DNA of 64,000 nt from Pseudanabaena yagii GIHE-NHR1 (lineage in GTDB: Bacteria > Cyanobacteriota > Cyanobacteriia > Pseudanabaenales > Pseudanabaenaceae): positions 186,001 to 250,000 of the forward strand of contig NZ_JAAVJL010000001.1 of the NCBI RefSeq assembly GCF_012863495.1. The letters run 5' to 3'. The position numbers were made by a program, and so were the translations under genes. The notes beneath the pieces are model-generated. The model saw only the letters and a list, made by a program, of their open reading frames with translations. It made no database searches and was not told where the DNA came from. Shown in pieces: positions 9,236 through 18,341 of this stretch. The first letter of the stretch is position 1. Each line of letters starts with the position of its first letter.

Positions 9236-9832
9236 CTAGCGAATATATCTGGCATCGAGGGGAGGGCGATCGCGCTTTTCTCGGTTAGGTTTGGCTGATT
9301 TTAAATTTTTGCGATCGTTATAGGGGACAGTATCAGGATCATCATCTTCCTCTTCCTCCTCCTCATACAGATCCTCATCTTCTAGTTCATCCTCGTCATA
9401 TTCTTCGTCATCGTAAAGTTCATCGTCTTCAAAAGATTGTTCATCCTGTTGTTGAGCTTTATCTTGAGGATAACTATTAGGAGAAGTCGTCGATTTGACC
9501 TGCTCTTTTTTAGGTTCTTTGTCATAACCTGACGCGACTATCGCTCGACGGATCATGATATTTTGTCGCCAAGAGGCGATCGCATTACAGACAAAAGCAA
9601 TTAAGCCGCCAGTCACAAAAGCGATTAACATTGCCATACTTAGAGGAATGGGGAGAGTCTTTTGTCCTAAAAAGAAAACCTGCACTACAGGCTGTAAATT
9701 TTGGATCATAATTGCGGCTATGAGGGTAATCCCAATGCCTAAGATGATAAGTTGCATAATTGGGAACGCGACTGCATCTTTTTTGGTAGAGTTTTGGGCT
9801 TGAGATTTGGGAGCAAATGGCGATCGCGTCAT
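9236..9832 (-). CDS. LapA/DUF1049-type membrane protein with acidic tail
   Basis: 198 residues. Two transmembrane helices (LIILGIGITLIAAIMI near 30 and AMLIAFVTGGLIAFV near 67) flank NLQPVVQVFFLG, the pattern of LapA-domain (DUF1049) proteins, which in other bacteria help control LPS assembly. The second half is unusual: a long run of Asp/Glu with Tyr (DEEYDEDELEDEDLYEEEEE region), then a basic end. The tail probably projects into the cytosol and could bind cations or basic partners; that is inference. A start at 9832 keeps a short basic cytosolic head before helix 1. Confidence 0.75.
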   Translation of the reverse strand: MTRSPFAPKSQAQNSTKKDAVAFPIMQLIILGIGITLIAAIMIQNLQPVVQVFFLGQKTLPIPLSMAMLIAFVTGGLIAFVCNAIASWRQNIMIRRAIVASGYDKEPKKEQVKSTTSPNSYPQDKAQQQDEQSFEDDELYDDEEYDEDELEDEDLYEEEEEEDDDPDTVPYNDRKNLKSAKPNREKRDRPPLDARYIR

Positions 9833-9873
9833 GGTTGTTACTCTCTTTCGACAATATTTGCGGTTTATTTATA

Positions 9874-9904
9874 TTGATGGGCGGTGCTTTGCACCGCCCA
9901 TCAA
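9874..9904. terminator. Perfect palindrome upstream of LapA-like gene, after ubiX side
   Basis: 14-bp arms TTGATGGGCGGTGC with a TTT triloop. It abuts the ubiX stop codon at 9905 (minus strand), so it is the first thing after ubiX. Confidence 0.6.
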
Positions 9905-10534
9905 TTACTCTCTATTTATGGGCTGTTTGCCTTGCCAACGCTGGATTAAATCGGAATCAATATCTAATTGATCAAGTGCTCTAGCAATTACAAAGTCTAC
10001 TAAATCCTCGATAGTTTGAGGATTGTGATACCACGCAGGAATTGCGGGGACGATCCTTGCACCTGCCTCCGCTAAGGTGGTGAGATTTCGCAAATGGATT
10101 AAGCTTAAAGGGGTTTCACGCGGCACGAGTACAAGGCGGCGACCTTCCTTTAAATGCACATCAGCAGCGCGTTCTAATAAATCGGAACTCAAACCATGGG
10201 CAATTTTGGCTACCGTTGCCATGCTACAAGGGATAATTAACATTCCCAATGTCCGAAATGAGCCACTGGCAATTGTTGCCCCCACATCTGCCCATTGATG
10301 ACAAACAAGCTTACCCGATTGACTCTCAGCATGATCGCGCCAAAATTGTTCCTGCGATCGCAAGTTACTTGGCATCGCAATATTATTTTCCGATTGCCAT
10401 ACCATCATCGCCGCCTTAGATGCCACCAGATCGACATTGTAATCATTACTCAGTAAAAATTTGAGCGATCGCACAGCATAGATCATGCCTGATGCCCCAG
10501 ATACTCCTAATACGATAGCCCTTTGATTTTGCAT
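9905..10534 (-). CDS. ubiX: Flavin prenyltransferase UbiX
   Basis: 209 residues of the UbiX/Pad1 family, which attach a dimethylallyl group to FMN to make prenyl-FMN, the cofactor of UbiD decarboxylases. Visible are GVSGASGMIYAVRSL (FMN-binding loop), the VASKAA segment, GSFRTLGMLIIPCSM, AHGLSSDLLERAADV, LVLVPRETPLSLIHLRN and PAIPAWYHNPQTI near the C terminus. No ubiD is in the window. In cyanobacteria the pair serves plastoquinone-pathway decarboxylation (family knowledge). Confidence 0.94.
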   Translation of the reverse strand: MQNQRAIVLGVSGASGMIYAVRSLKFLLSNDYNVDLVASKAAMMVWQSENNIAMPSNLRSQEQFWRDHAESQSGKLVCHQWADVGATIASGSFRTLGMLIIPCSMATVAKIAHGLSSDLLERAADVHLKEGRRLVLVPRETPLSLIHLRNLTTLAEAGARIVPAIPAWYHNPQTIEDLVDFVIARALDQLDIDSDLIQRWQGKQPINRE

Positions 10535-10582
10535 TCAGTCTTTATGTAATATTCAGTTAATTAGGTAGGCACAATTAAATAT

Positions 10583-10639
10583 AAAACCCAAAGAAGCTGA
10601 TTTGACCGCGAAGCAGGCGAATCAGCTTCTTTGGGTTTT
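10583..10639. repeat. 20-bp-arm hairpin with 17-nt loop
   Basis: Arms AAAACCCAAAGAAGCTGATT and complement around a 17-nt GC-rich loop. The arm base AAAACCCAAAGA is shared with hairpins at 56505 and 63209. Confidence 0.65.
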
Positions 10640-10695
10640 GGCTTTTAAGTAACTCAGCGTAGTTATCAACAATATTAAGGGACATGCAGGGAAAT

Positions 10696-10750
10696 AAGGA
10701 ACCGATTTTTTGTGGCGCGGCGAAGCCGCGCCACAAAAAATCGGTTCCTT
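10696..10750. repeat. Perfect 26-bp-arm palindrome
   Basis: Arms begin AAGGAACCGATTTTTTGTGG and end GCGCGGC, with a GAA triloop. It lies between divergent genes (ubiX minus, kinase plus), so it ends neither gene. Confidence 0.7.
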
Positions 10751-10862
10751 GTTAATGAGAACCACTCCCTAATATGATTAATTAAGCACAGTAGCTCAAT
10801 CATATCTCTGTTTGTTAAGCTTAAAATCATAGAAATTCTCTGGAGCTTGGTAGATAACTATT

Positions 10863-12584
10863 ATGCTATTAGGTACAACATTAAGGAATCGCTACAGAAT
10901 TCTACAAGTACTAGGAAGTGGGGGCTTTGGGGATACTTACTTGGCTGAAGACATAGATTTACCAGGACATCCGAAGTGTGTTGTGAAGCAACTTAAGCCC
11001 AAGGATACTAGTCCACAGGTGTTGCCGATCGCTAAAAGTCTCTTTGAACGCGAAGCTGATTATCTCTACAAATTAGGTAATTCCCATTCTCAAATCCCTA
11101 CATTATTTGCTCACTTTGAAGAAAATGGGGAATTCTTTTTAGTTCAAGAATTTGTGGATGGCTATAGCTTAGCCCAAGAAATTCCCATCGGTCGCAAACT
11201 ATCGGAAAGTGACGCGATTACCTTATTGGTGGATATTCTCGAAGTACTTGCCTTTGTCCATCAGCATAATGTCATCCATCGTGATATTAAACTGGCTAAC
11301 CTCATGCGTCGTCGTCAAGATGGCAAAATTGTCCTCATCGATTTTGGCGCAGTAAAGGATGTGGGCGCATTAGGAACCGATCCCCAAGGCAATACTAGTG
11401 TTACCGTTAGTATTGGTTCCCCAGGATATATGCCCAGTGAACAAGCAAGGGGGAAGCCTCGATTAAGTAGTGATGTCTATGCGGTGGGGATGATTGGTAT
11501 TCAAGCCTTGACGGGCATTGCCCCAGACAGCTTACAGGAAGATCCGAATACTGGTGAAATTTTGTGGCGCGATCGCGCACAGGTCAGTCCTGAATTTGCC
11601 GCAATATTGCAAAAAATGGTGGCTTATCATTTTAACCAGCGCTATGAATCTGCGAGTGAAGCACTGCACGCCATGCGATCGCTGTCAGCCACTAACATCA
11701 ACTTCATCAATACAGCCAATATTCCTGTCGTGAATATTGCTCCCACTGAAGCCATTACCCATCCTCCCTATCCATCATCAGGAGGAGCCGTACCACCCAC
11801 CACTGCCCCCAATTCTGCTAATGGCGCAACTGCACCTATTCCTGCTCAAACCACTCCCCAAACTCCTAGAACAGATGCTCATCCAACTATTTCTGCACCT
11901 AGTCAATCTTCTAATTCTGTTAATCCAATTTTATGGATCGCTCTCATTGGCTTGACCTCAGTTTTTGCCGCGATCGCCACAGCGATGATCTTGCCCAAAA
12001 TCACCAATCGTCAAGCAGACAGTAGTTCTAACAATTCTAATAATAGTTCTAAACCTGAAACCTCAACTACAACAACTGCTTCCATTTCTCCCACTGCCTC
12101 TCCCACCACTTCTCCAAGTAATACTCCTAGTGAATCCCCAAAATCTTCCCCAAGCACAGAAACCCCTAAACCAACAGCAACTCAAAGTGTTACCCCTAAA
12201 CCTGAAACTCCTACCCCCATAGTCACTCAGACGGTAGTCCCCACAGCACCTCCTGACATGACAGGAACTGTTAGTTATGGTGCGATCGCCTTTTCATCCA
12301 TCACTCAAGATAAAGGATATTCATGGAATTACTCTAACCAAAAAGCGGCTGAAGCTAGGGCTTTAAGCGAATGTGAAAGTGTTTCCAATGCGACAGATTG
12401 TCGAGTTCTAGTCTGGACAAGAAACGCCTGTATGTCTATTGCTGAAGGTTCTAACGGTGCAGCAGGCTCAGCTTGGTCAGTAAAATCCACTGAAGCGGAA
12501 AACCTAGCTAAGAAAGTTTGCAGAGATTATCAAGGCGTGAATTGTCAAGTCACACGCACAATTTGCTTACCAGTCCGTCAATAG
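10863..12584 (+). CDS. Membrane Ser/Thr protein kinase fused to DUF4189
   Basis: 573 residues. Hanks-type kinase domain at about 1-280: glycine loop GSGGFGDTYLAED, VVKQLK lysine, catalytic loop VIHRDIKLANLM, DFGAVKD, SPGYMPSEQARG. One transmembrane helix (WIALIGLTSVFAAIATAMIL, about 356-377) is followed by a Ser/Thr/Pro-rich linker (about 385-460) and a C-terminal DUF4189 domain (about 465-571) starting YGAIAFSS with conserved cysteines (SECESVSNATDCRV...). The topology puts the kinase in the cytosol and DUF4189 outside, as an expected sensor. The substrate is unknown. Monocistronic, followed by a hairpin. Confidence 0.9.
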   Translation: MLLGTTLRNRYRILQVLGSGGFGDTYLAEDIDLPGHPKCVVKQLKPKDTSPQVLPIAKSLFEREADYLYKLGNSHSQIPTLFAHFEENGEFFLVQEFVDGYSLAQEIPIGRKLSESDAITLLVDILEVLAFVHQHNVIHRDIKLANLMRRRQDGKIVLIDFGAVKDVGALGTDPQGNTSVTVSIGSPGYMPSEQARGKPRLSSDVYAVGMIGIQALTGIAPDSLQEDPNTGEILWRDRAQVSPEFAAILQKMVAYHFNQRYESASEALHAMRSLSATNINFINTANIPVVNIAPTEAITHPPYPSSGGAVPPTTAPNSANGATAPIPAQTTPQTPRTDAHPTISAPSQSSNSVNPILWIALIGLTSVFAAIATAMILPKITNRQADSSSNNSNNSSKPETSTTTTASISPTASPTTSPSNTPSESPKSSPSTETPKPTATQSVTPKPETPTPIVTQTVVPTAPPDMTGTVSYGAIAFSSITQDKGYSWNYSNQKAAEARALSECESVSNATDCRVLVWTRNACMSIAEGSNGAAGSAWSVKSTEAENLAKKVCRDYQGVNCQVTRTICLPVRQ

Positions 12585-12594
12585 TAAAATTTTT

Positions 12595-12626
12595 GTTTAC
12601 AAATGAGTGCATACTCATTTGTAAAC
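12595..12626. terminator. Hairpin after Ser/Thr kinase
   Basis: 14-bp arms GTTTACAAATGAGT with a GCAT loop, between convergent genes. Confidence 0.55.
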
Positions 12627-12639
12627 TCACCTCCTCTGA

Positions 12640-13866
12640 TCAACTAATCGCTCTTTCTAAAGTTCTTAAAATAGTATTTTCTTGATTCTCCCAATTTAGT
12701 TGTGATTGGGCAGTTCTCAAAGCTGCTTGTTTAGATAGAAGTAGTTGAGGATAATTATTTACTAAATTATTAATGGCGTTTGCTAGTGCTATTGGATCGT
12801 TGCTTGGTATTAGTTGCCCAACTTCAGGGTACTGAGACAAAATTTCGCTTTGTCCTTCTGTATTCGTAGCAATTATAGCTAACCCAGCCTGTAAATACTG
12901 GAAAAGCTTGTTAGTAATCGTCAAGTTTCGACTAGGGATTGCAGTTGTTTCCAAAGCCAAGCCAATATCATGCTCAGCAATCCGCGATAGTAGTTCACCA
13001 TTAGAAACAGTGGGGTGAATAAATAAGCGATCGCGCCATTCGTCAGGAATCTGTGGCTCCAACCACCGTCTCGAACTTTCTGGATAATTTCCGCGTAAAT
13101 GTATTTCTATTGGTTGATGAATATATGGAAGTGATTGGAAAAGAACTTCCAACCCTCTACCTTGTCCTATAGTTTGGGAAAACCAATGAATTGAGATCAA
13201 ATCAAGATTTTGGTGATCGCAAATTTTCCCATCTATTTGAGATCGCTCTGACCAAGGAAATACATTATAAATAGCTGTTGGCTTGGTAGCTTGATAAGCA
13301 TTGGCTAGAGATTCAGCTAAGGCATGAGAGGTTGTTAAACAATATTTACATTTATGCATTAGATGTCTTTCCAGATTTCTTAACATATCAATAGGTCGAT
13401 CAATACGCACCTCAGGCAAAAGATCCTCAGAAAACCAGTCTTCAAAATCGACTCCCACTTTAAATCCCTGAGCTAGTAACTGCTTCCCAATCCAAAGTCC
13501 AGATTCTGAATGGACAATAGTCAAATCTGCATGAACACTTTGGGCATATTTCAATATTCTCCTTATTCCATAACCAAGTAGTTCAGGCAAAAAAAGTTTA
13601 AATCTTCTAAAAACCTCTTTAGCAATTTTTGTTTGAATACGAATCCAATAATTAATAAATTTACGATTAGGTTGGATATCAATTATTGGCTCAAATTTAT
13701 ATTTTTGTTGAGATATTAATAGGCGATCACGTTCAACTAGTTCTGGGCTAAACCAAATTCCACCCACAATTACATCATAACCAGCATTAGCTAAAGTCTC
13801 AGCTTCTTTCTGGGGACGAGGTGCAGTACATAAATGTCCACCAATGAGAATGAAGATTTTTACCAT
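12640..13866 (-). CDS. GT-B glycosyltransferase (family 4-like)
   Basis: 408 residues. N-terminal GT-B domain starting MVKIFILIGGHLCTAPRPQKEAE; the C-terminal donor domain shows RLFIHPTVSNGELLSRIAEHDIGLALE and NKLFQYLQAGLAIIATNTEGQSEIL, the usual GT4 pattern of a donor-site Glu region. It transfers a nucleotide-activated sugar to a growing glycan at the cytosolic face. This is the last gene of the minus-strand glycan cluster, 22 bases after the previous stop. Sugar specificity is unknown. Confidence 0.85.
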   Translation of the reverse strand: MVKIFILIGGHLCTAPRPQKEAETLANAGYDVIVGGIWFSPELVERDRLLISQQKYKFEPIIDIQPNRKFINYWIRIQTKIAKEVFRRFKLFLPELLGYGIRRILKYAQSVHADLTIVHSESGLWIGKQLLAQGFKVGVDFEDWFSEDLLPEVRIDRPIDMLRNLERHLMHKCKYCLTTSHALAESLANAYQATKPTAIYNVFPWSERSQIDGKICDHQNLDLISIHWFSQTIGQGRGLEVLFQSLPYIHQPIEIHLRGNYPESSRRWLEPQIPDEWRDRLFIHPTVSNGELLSRIAEHDIGLALETTAIPSRNLTITNKLFQYLQAGLAIIATNTEGQSEILSQYPEVGQLIPSNDPIALANAINNLVNNYPQLLLSKQAALRTAQSQLNWENQENTILRTLERAIS

Positions 13867-13888
13867 TCTAAAACCAAAAATATTTCCC

Positions 13889-14863
13889 CTAAATATTTAA
13901 CAATATATCAAGATAATTTTTGGCACATTTTTCTAAAGTTAAATTATTCAAAATATAGTCACGAGGGGCAAAATATTGGGAACTCAAATTATCTAAAAAC
14001 TCTTCTAACTTATTCGGAAATTCATTAATATTTTGAAATTTTATACCACAGCGATTGCTCCAATAAGGTACTGATGTAGCACGAATATAGGGATCACCCC
14101 ATTTAAAGCGATTTGGATCTAAATATTCTCCCTGATCCCAAGCTAGAATCGGTACATCACTAGATAAACATTCTTGATAGGCTAAGCCTTGGCTTTCATG
14201 TTCACAAAGAAAAATCATACTACGGCAAGAAGACAGAATATTTTTATAATCCTGAGGATTATAGGAGCCATAACGTAATTCCTTAAAAGTTAGTCCTTTA
14301 TCATTTAGTAATTCACGAATTGGTCTCAGTATCTGTTTAGATTTTATGTCATAGTTCCACATAATTTTATCATATATCAAAAAATCAGTAGTCTTCATAA
14401 TTGTCTGTTGATTTTGCCATGTTTCCGTATCAATTCCTACAGCCCAAATCTGGCAGCGATCACCAAAATAGGGTTTATAGATATTATTTGCCCATTCTGA
14501 ATGCTGCAAATATTTTACAATTGGATAATCTTTGCAAAGCGTCGACCACTCACTTGGATGAGTCATTAATCCTATTCCTGCAACAATCGAATTGGATTTT
14601 CTATACCCATTTAAGCATCCCTTCCCTGCTCCTAAAACCCCAACAAAATCACTTTCATGGAGTTGATTAAATGGTAAATTGATATAGTATTTAATTCCTA
14701 ATTTATCCAACCCTAAGCAAAGATTCGCAAAAACCTTTTCAATCCCACTAAGTCGAGACTTACCTCGAACTAATCGGCGAGCCAAATGACGAATATATCG
14801 ATCACCTACTAACCAACGATCACCTTCAGCTTCTCGTTTATAATAAAGACAAATACGGCTCAT
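13889..14863 (-). CDS. GT-B glycosyltransferase
   Basis: 324 residues. Glycosyltransferase-like features are SGIEKVFANLCLGLDKLGI near residue 38, HSEWANNIYKPYFGDRCQIWAVGID in the middle and a donor-site stretch SCRSMIFLCEHESQGLAYQECLSSDVPILAWD. The family level is uncertain but the GT-B type is fairly clear. Its start overlaps the stop of the gene at 14860 by 4 bases, so the two are translationally coupled. Confidence 0.75.
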   Translation of the reverse strand: MSRICLYYKREAEGDRWLVGDRYIRHLARRLVRGKSRLSGIEKVFANLCLGLDKLGIKYYINLPFNQLHESDFVGVLGAGKGCLNGYRKSNSIVAGIGLMTHPSEWSTLCKDYPIVKYLQHSEWANNIYKPYFGDRCQIWAVGIDTETWQNQQTIMKTTDFLIYDKIMWNYDIKSKQILRPIRELLNDKGLTFKELRYGSYNPQDYKNILSSCRSMIFLCEHESQGLAYQECLSSDVPILAWDQGEYLDPNRFKWGDPYIRATSVPYWSNRCGIKFQNINEFPNKLEEFLDNLSSQYFAPRDYILNNLTLEKCAKNYLDILLNI

Positions 14864-16023
14864 TGAAAGTTACTAATAATTTTAGCTAGAGTGTTGGGAA
14901 TGCTATGCTCTTTTATTGCTTTATATTGTGCATTTGCTCTCATGATTTTACGCTTTTCTGGACTAGCTTGTAAATATTTTATTTTTTCAGCCATCTCTTC
15001 CACTGAAGAATATGTTTCTATTTCTTCACCTATTTCATATAAGTCATCTAGTCCCTCAGTCCATTCTGTTAGATAGCAAGCTCCTAACATTGGTGCTTCA
15101 ATATCCCTCATTCGGGAGTAGGTATTAGGTCTATCTAAAGGATATTGAAAACTAGGATAACGATTTACTCCTAATGTGATTTGACTTTGTTGAGTAATTT
15201 TAAAGTATTCATCAAAATCAGGCTTTTCTCGAACATATGGGGAAAACAATTGATTCGTGACCCTTGGTATAAATCGAGATTGAATCTTTCTTAACCAATA
15301 TATTAACCCTTCATTACTAATATCTAATAGATGATTATTAGCTTTTATCCATAAATTTTGCCGTATTTTTTGTAGTTTATTAATTAGTTCGTCGGGCTCA
15401 TCATATAACCATCCTTCACCTCTAAGCTCAAGATTGATATTAAACTCAATCAAATTAGCAAATAGCCTTTCTCTCTGTACATCTCTTGAACCGATAAAAC
15501 TCACTCCATATTTTTCGGAGTGATTGTAATTACGGAGTGCTGGAGGGATCCAAACAGGCATAGGTGCATATATATAGTTTAAAGTCGAGGCTTGGTACAT
15601 TTTAATGGCTTTAAATTCTGGAACCCAATGTAAGTTAAAACAATAAAAAATTTTAGGGATTTTTTTAAACTCTCTAACATTATCACAAAAAAAATTAACA
15701 CAAGGTATGCCTAATTCTTGAATTTCTCTAATTGCAAGTGAATCAACTTGTTTGGGAAACAAGTAGCTTAGAAATAAATTAATAGGCTTAATTTTATGTT
15801 GATATTTTATATAATTTACTGTCTGTATCCAAGCGAGATCACGCCATATTTTTAATCTTTCTTTATCTAAATAAACTAGTCCTTCTGCCCAATCTACCTC
15901 TTTTACTTCTAGCCATTCATGTCCTGCTTCTTCAATTCCATTTTTAAGATATATTTCCCAAAACCTATAGGCAGGTATATTATGCTTTTTTAAAGACTGC
16001 TGGCTACTTAAAAAAATTCTCAC
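14860..16023 (-). CDS. CgeB-like glycosyltransferase
   Basis: 387 residues. The C-terminal part has the CgeB/Glyco_trans_1_2 pattern: TYSRMRDIEAPMLGACYLTE, YEIGEEIETYSSVEEMAEKI and SPEKRKIMRANAQ; the centre has YGVSFIGSRDVQRERLFANL. Members are glycosyltransferases, some acting on surface glycans or protein glycans. It is part of the same minus-strand operon, 18 bases from the preceding FkbM gene and overlapping the next gene. Confidence 0.8.
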   Translation of the reverse strand: MRIFLSSQQSLKKHNIPAYRFWEIYLKNGIEEAGHEWLEVKEVDWAEGLVYLDKERLKIWRDLAWIQTVNYIKYQHKIKPINLFLSYLFPKQVDSLAIREIQELGIPCVNFFCDNVREFKKIPKIFYCFNLHWVPEFKAIKMYQASTLNYIYAPMPVWIPPALRNYNHSEKYGVSFIGSRDVQRERLFANLIEFNINLELRGEGWLYDEPDELINKLQKIRQNLWIKANNHLLDISNEGLIYWLRKIQSRFIPRVTNQLFSPYVREKPDFDEYFKITQQSQITLGVNRYPSFQYPLDRPNTYSRMRDIEAPMLGACYLTEWTEGLDDLYEIGEEIETYSSVEEMAEKIKYLQASPEKRKIMRANAQYKAIKEHSIPNTLAKIISNFQ

Positions 16024-16041
16024 AGATAGAAACTTCCTTTG

Positions 16042-16815
16042 TTAAGTCTTACGAATGAATAAGGCATCAGTTTGAGATAATTCTTTTCCTGTTGGTGTAT
16101 TTACACCTAGAGCATATAAATAAAAATTCTTAGCTGCTAAAAAATTTACAATATCATGAAAAAGAGGTTGGTCTTGATAAAATTCGACAAAGCTAACTTC
16201 GATAATTATATATTTTGCATGTCTTAAACATTCATTTGCTCCTTTGAGTGCTTCTAGTTCATATCCCTGAATGTCAAGCTTAATTAGATCTGGCAATGGC
16301 AATTTATTAGAAATCACATAATCATCTAGAACGACAACGTTGACTAATTCTTCTCTTTCTTGCGTTATACCAAAAAACTGGTATGTAGCATTAGCAAAGC
16401 TAAGTAAGCTTGACGCATCTGAAAAACTAGCCACTTTTATATTCTTCTGTTCCTTAGTTGCTCCTAGTGCAACTTGATGTAAATGAATGTTCGCACTTAC
16501 ATCTTTATGAGTTGCAATTATTTGTTCTTTAAAAATTTTGCAATGAATTATTAATGGCTCAAATGCATAGATTATTGATGATGGCAGAGTTGCTTTAGCT
16601 AAAGCTGTCCAAGTCCCTACATTTGCACCAATATCATAAATAATCTGAGGTGATTGCTTTTGCGTAAGCTCTAAAAGTTCTAGTGAATCAATATGACCGA
16701 TTAGCAAACTGGATGCAATAGTTCCTTTAAGCTTACCTAAACGTCTATATCGCAGCGATTCAACAGCTAGGCGTTCAATGAGTAGCCGAGGATTGTACAG
16801 AAGTTCTAATCTCAT
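16042..16815 (-). CDS. FkbM-family SAM methyltransferase
   Basis: 257 residues. SAM-binding motif IIYDIGANVGTWTALA, followed by AFEPL, then the FkbM core VVLDDYVISNKLPLPDLIKLDIQGYELEALKGA and IIIEVSFVEFY. FkbM enzymes put methyl groups on hydroxyls of sugars or polyketides; in a glycan cluster a sugar O-methyl is most likely. It overlaps the upstream GT2 by 4 bases. A second, broken FkbM gene lies about 1.1 kb upstream. Confidence 0.9.
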   Translation of the reverse strand: MRLELLYNPRLLIERLAVESLRYRRLGKLKGTIASSLLIGHIDSLELLELTQKQSPQIIYDIGANVGTWTALAKATLPSSIIYAFEPLIIHCKIFKEQIIATHKDVSANIHLHQVALGATKEQKNIKVASFSDASSLLSFANATYQFFGITQEREELVNVVVLDDYVISNKLPLPDLIKLDIQGYELEALKGANECLRHAKYIIIEVSFVEFYQDQPLFHDIVNFLAAKNFYLYALGVNTPTGKELSQTDALFIRKT

Positions 16816-17771
16816 TTAATACCTTGTTTTAAATTTCTTTGGATTATTTGAAGTCTCCTTGCTATTTTCCATCCCAAAAAACTTTTAAAAAATTCAAATA
16901 GTGGACTATTAATAAATTCAATATCTGATCCACCTAACTCAATAATTTTTTCTTCTACTTTAATTAACAAGTCATTTGCTTCTGGATAATATTCATAAAT
17001 AAACCTTTGGAATAAGTTAGCACAAGCTCTACGAGTTCTTACACTATTTTCTTTAGCTAATAAATTTTTAGTACATATATCTAGAGATAAAAAAACAGAT
17101 TCACAAGCTTTACTAGATTTTAATCCACTTAAACTATTAGAATTACCTGACCTATAATAAGATCTTGCTCCCCAGCAAAATTTAATGCCTTTACTTTCCA
17201 GTAAAACCCTACAAAAATATTCACCATCATCATTTAGAGATAAATTCTCGTTCCAACTACCTGATTTGTCTGCAATGTTTCGAGGTGTTAACCAAGCCGC
17301 AGGGTGCATCATACCTCCACCCAACCAAGAGCAGAGAAGCCAATCTATTGAATCCATATCTTGCCAAACTTGCTCCTGCACAAATAAAGCCTCAGATGGT
17401 GCAGTATAAAATCGCCCCCACTCACCCGCAATGACACAATCTTCAATTCCTTTCTTGAGCATCTCTATCTGTAAAGCAATTTTGTTGTGACATAATAAAT
17501 CATCAGCATCTAAATATTGAATAAAATCTCCCTGTGCTTCCATCAAAGCTCTATTTCTGGCAGCACTCGCCCCTCGATTAGACTGTGAAATGATTTTGAC
17601 TTGAGGTGATGCGAATTGTTGGGCGATCTCCAAACTATTATCAGTAGAGCCATCATCTACTAAAATTATTTCTATATTTTGCCAAGTTTGATTTAAGGCA
17701 GAACTAATTGTTTCTCTAAGATAATTCTCGGCGTTGTAGATAGGGATTAAGATCGAGACTAATGGCTTCAT
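16812..17771 (-). CDS. Family 2 glycosyltransferase
   Basis: 319 residues, GT-A fold. N terminus MKPLVSILIPIYNAENYLRETI, nucleotide-binding LVDDGSTDNSLEIA and the DXD-type YLDADDLLCHNKIALQ near residue 92. It adds a sugar from a nucleotide donor at the cytosolic face. The first residues are almost the same as those of the GT2 pseudogene at 22451-22561. Confidence 0.9.
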   Translation of the reverse strand: MKPLVSILIPIYNAENYLRETISSALNQTWQNIEIILVDDGSTDNSLEIAQQFASPQVKIISQSNRGASAARNRALMEAQGDFIQYLDADDLLCHNKIALQIEMLKKGIEDCVIAGEWGRFYTAPSEALFVQEQVWQDMDSIDWLLCSWLGGGMMHPAAWLTPRNIADKSGSWNENLSLNDDGEYFCRVLLESKGIKFCWGARSYYRSGNSNSLSGLKSSKACESVFLSLDICTKNLLAKENSVRTRRACANLFQRFIYEYYPEANDLLIKVEEKIIELGGSDIEFINSPLFEFFKSFLGWKIARRLQIIQRNLKQGIK

Positions 17772-17909
17772 ATGATTAGAAATTAGTTTTCATTATCAAT
17801 CAACTAAATAACATAGGAACTGATCACCTAAAGTGTGAGTGGCATATATTTACATCTTTTTTTCAGCATGAGGACATTTTAGTGTTCATCTTTCATTAAC
17901 TGAGCAGTG

Positions 17910-18329
17910 CTAATAACGTAAATCTCTAAAGTAGGCATTATCTTCGAGAATAGCTTTATCTAAATCTTTCCCATCGATAGTCTTTCCTTGATAACCTCGA
18001 CTGACGAAAAAATCTAGAATACTCTTTCTACCTTCTCCTTGAGAACGTGCTGAGTAGTCTGTAAACTCAATGATTATATGCTGCGGTCGTAAATGACTTC
18101 CCCAGTCCATATAGAATTTGCAGCTCATAGCCCTCCACATCTATCTTCATTAATGTAATTGTCTTAACACCAGAAAAATTTAATAGAGATTGCAAAGTTG
18201 TCGTTGAAACTGCATGGGTGAATTTAGATGAAATACTATCAGAATAATACAACCCTAGCAGTACCAAGATTAGCATTGTTATTACATTCCATCTCTATTA
18301 TCCCTTCAAAATCTGCAAGGGCAATATTA
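17910..18329 (-). pseudogene. FkbM methyltransferase remnant, C-terminal part
   Basis: The C-terminal half of an FkbM methyltransferase can be read in three frames: NIALADFEGIIEMECNNNAN (18329 downwards), then TLMKIDVEGYELQILYGLGK, then HIIIEFTDYSARSQGEGRKS to the stop at 17910. At least two frameshifts (near 18248 and 18100) break it, and the 5' end is cut exactly at the IS1-like element boundary. It is beyond repair by a single mutation, so it is a true pseudogene. Confidence 0.85.
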
Positions 18330-18341
18330 GGCACTGGACAG

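Noticed and set aside
8956-9255. 99-codon minus-strand frame
   Set aside because: No ribosome site or family motif, overlaps the LapA-like gene and lies in AT-rich spacer.
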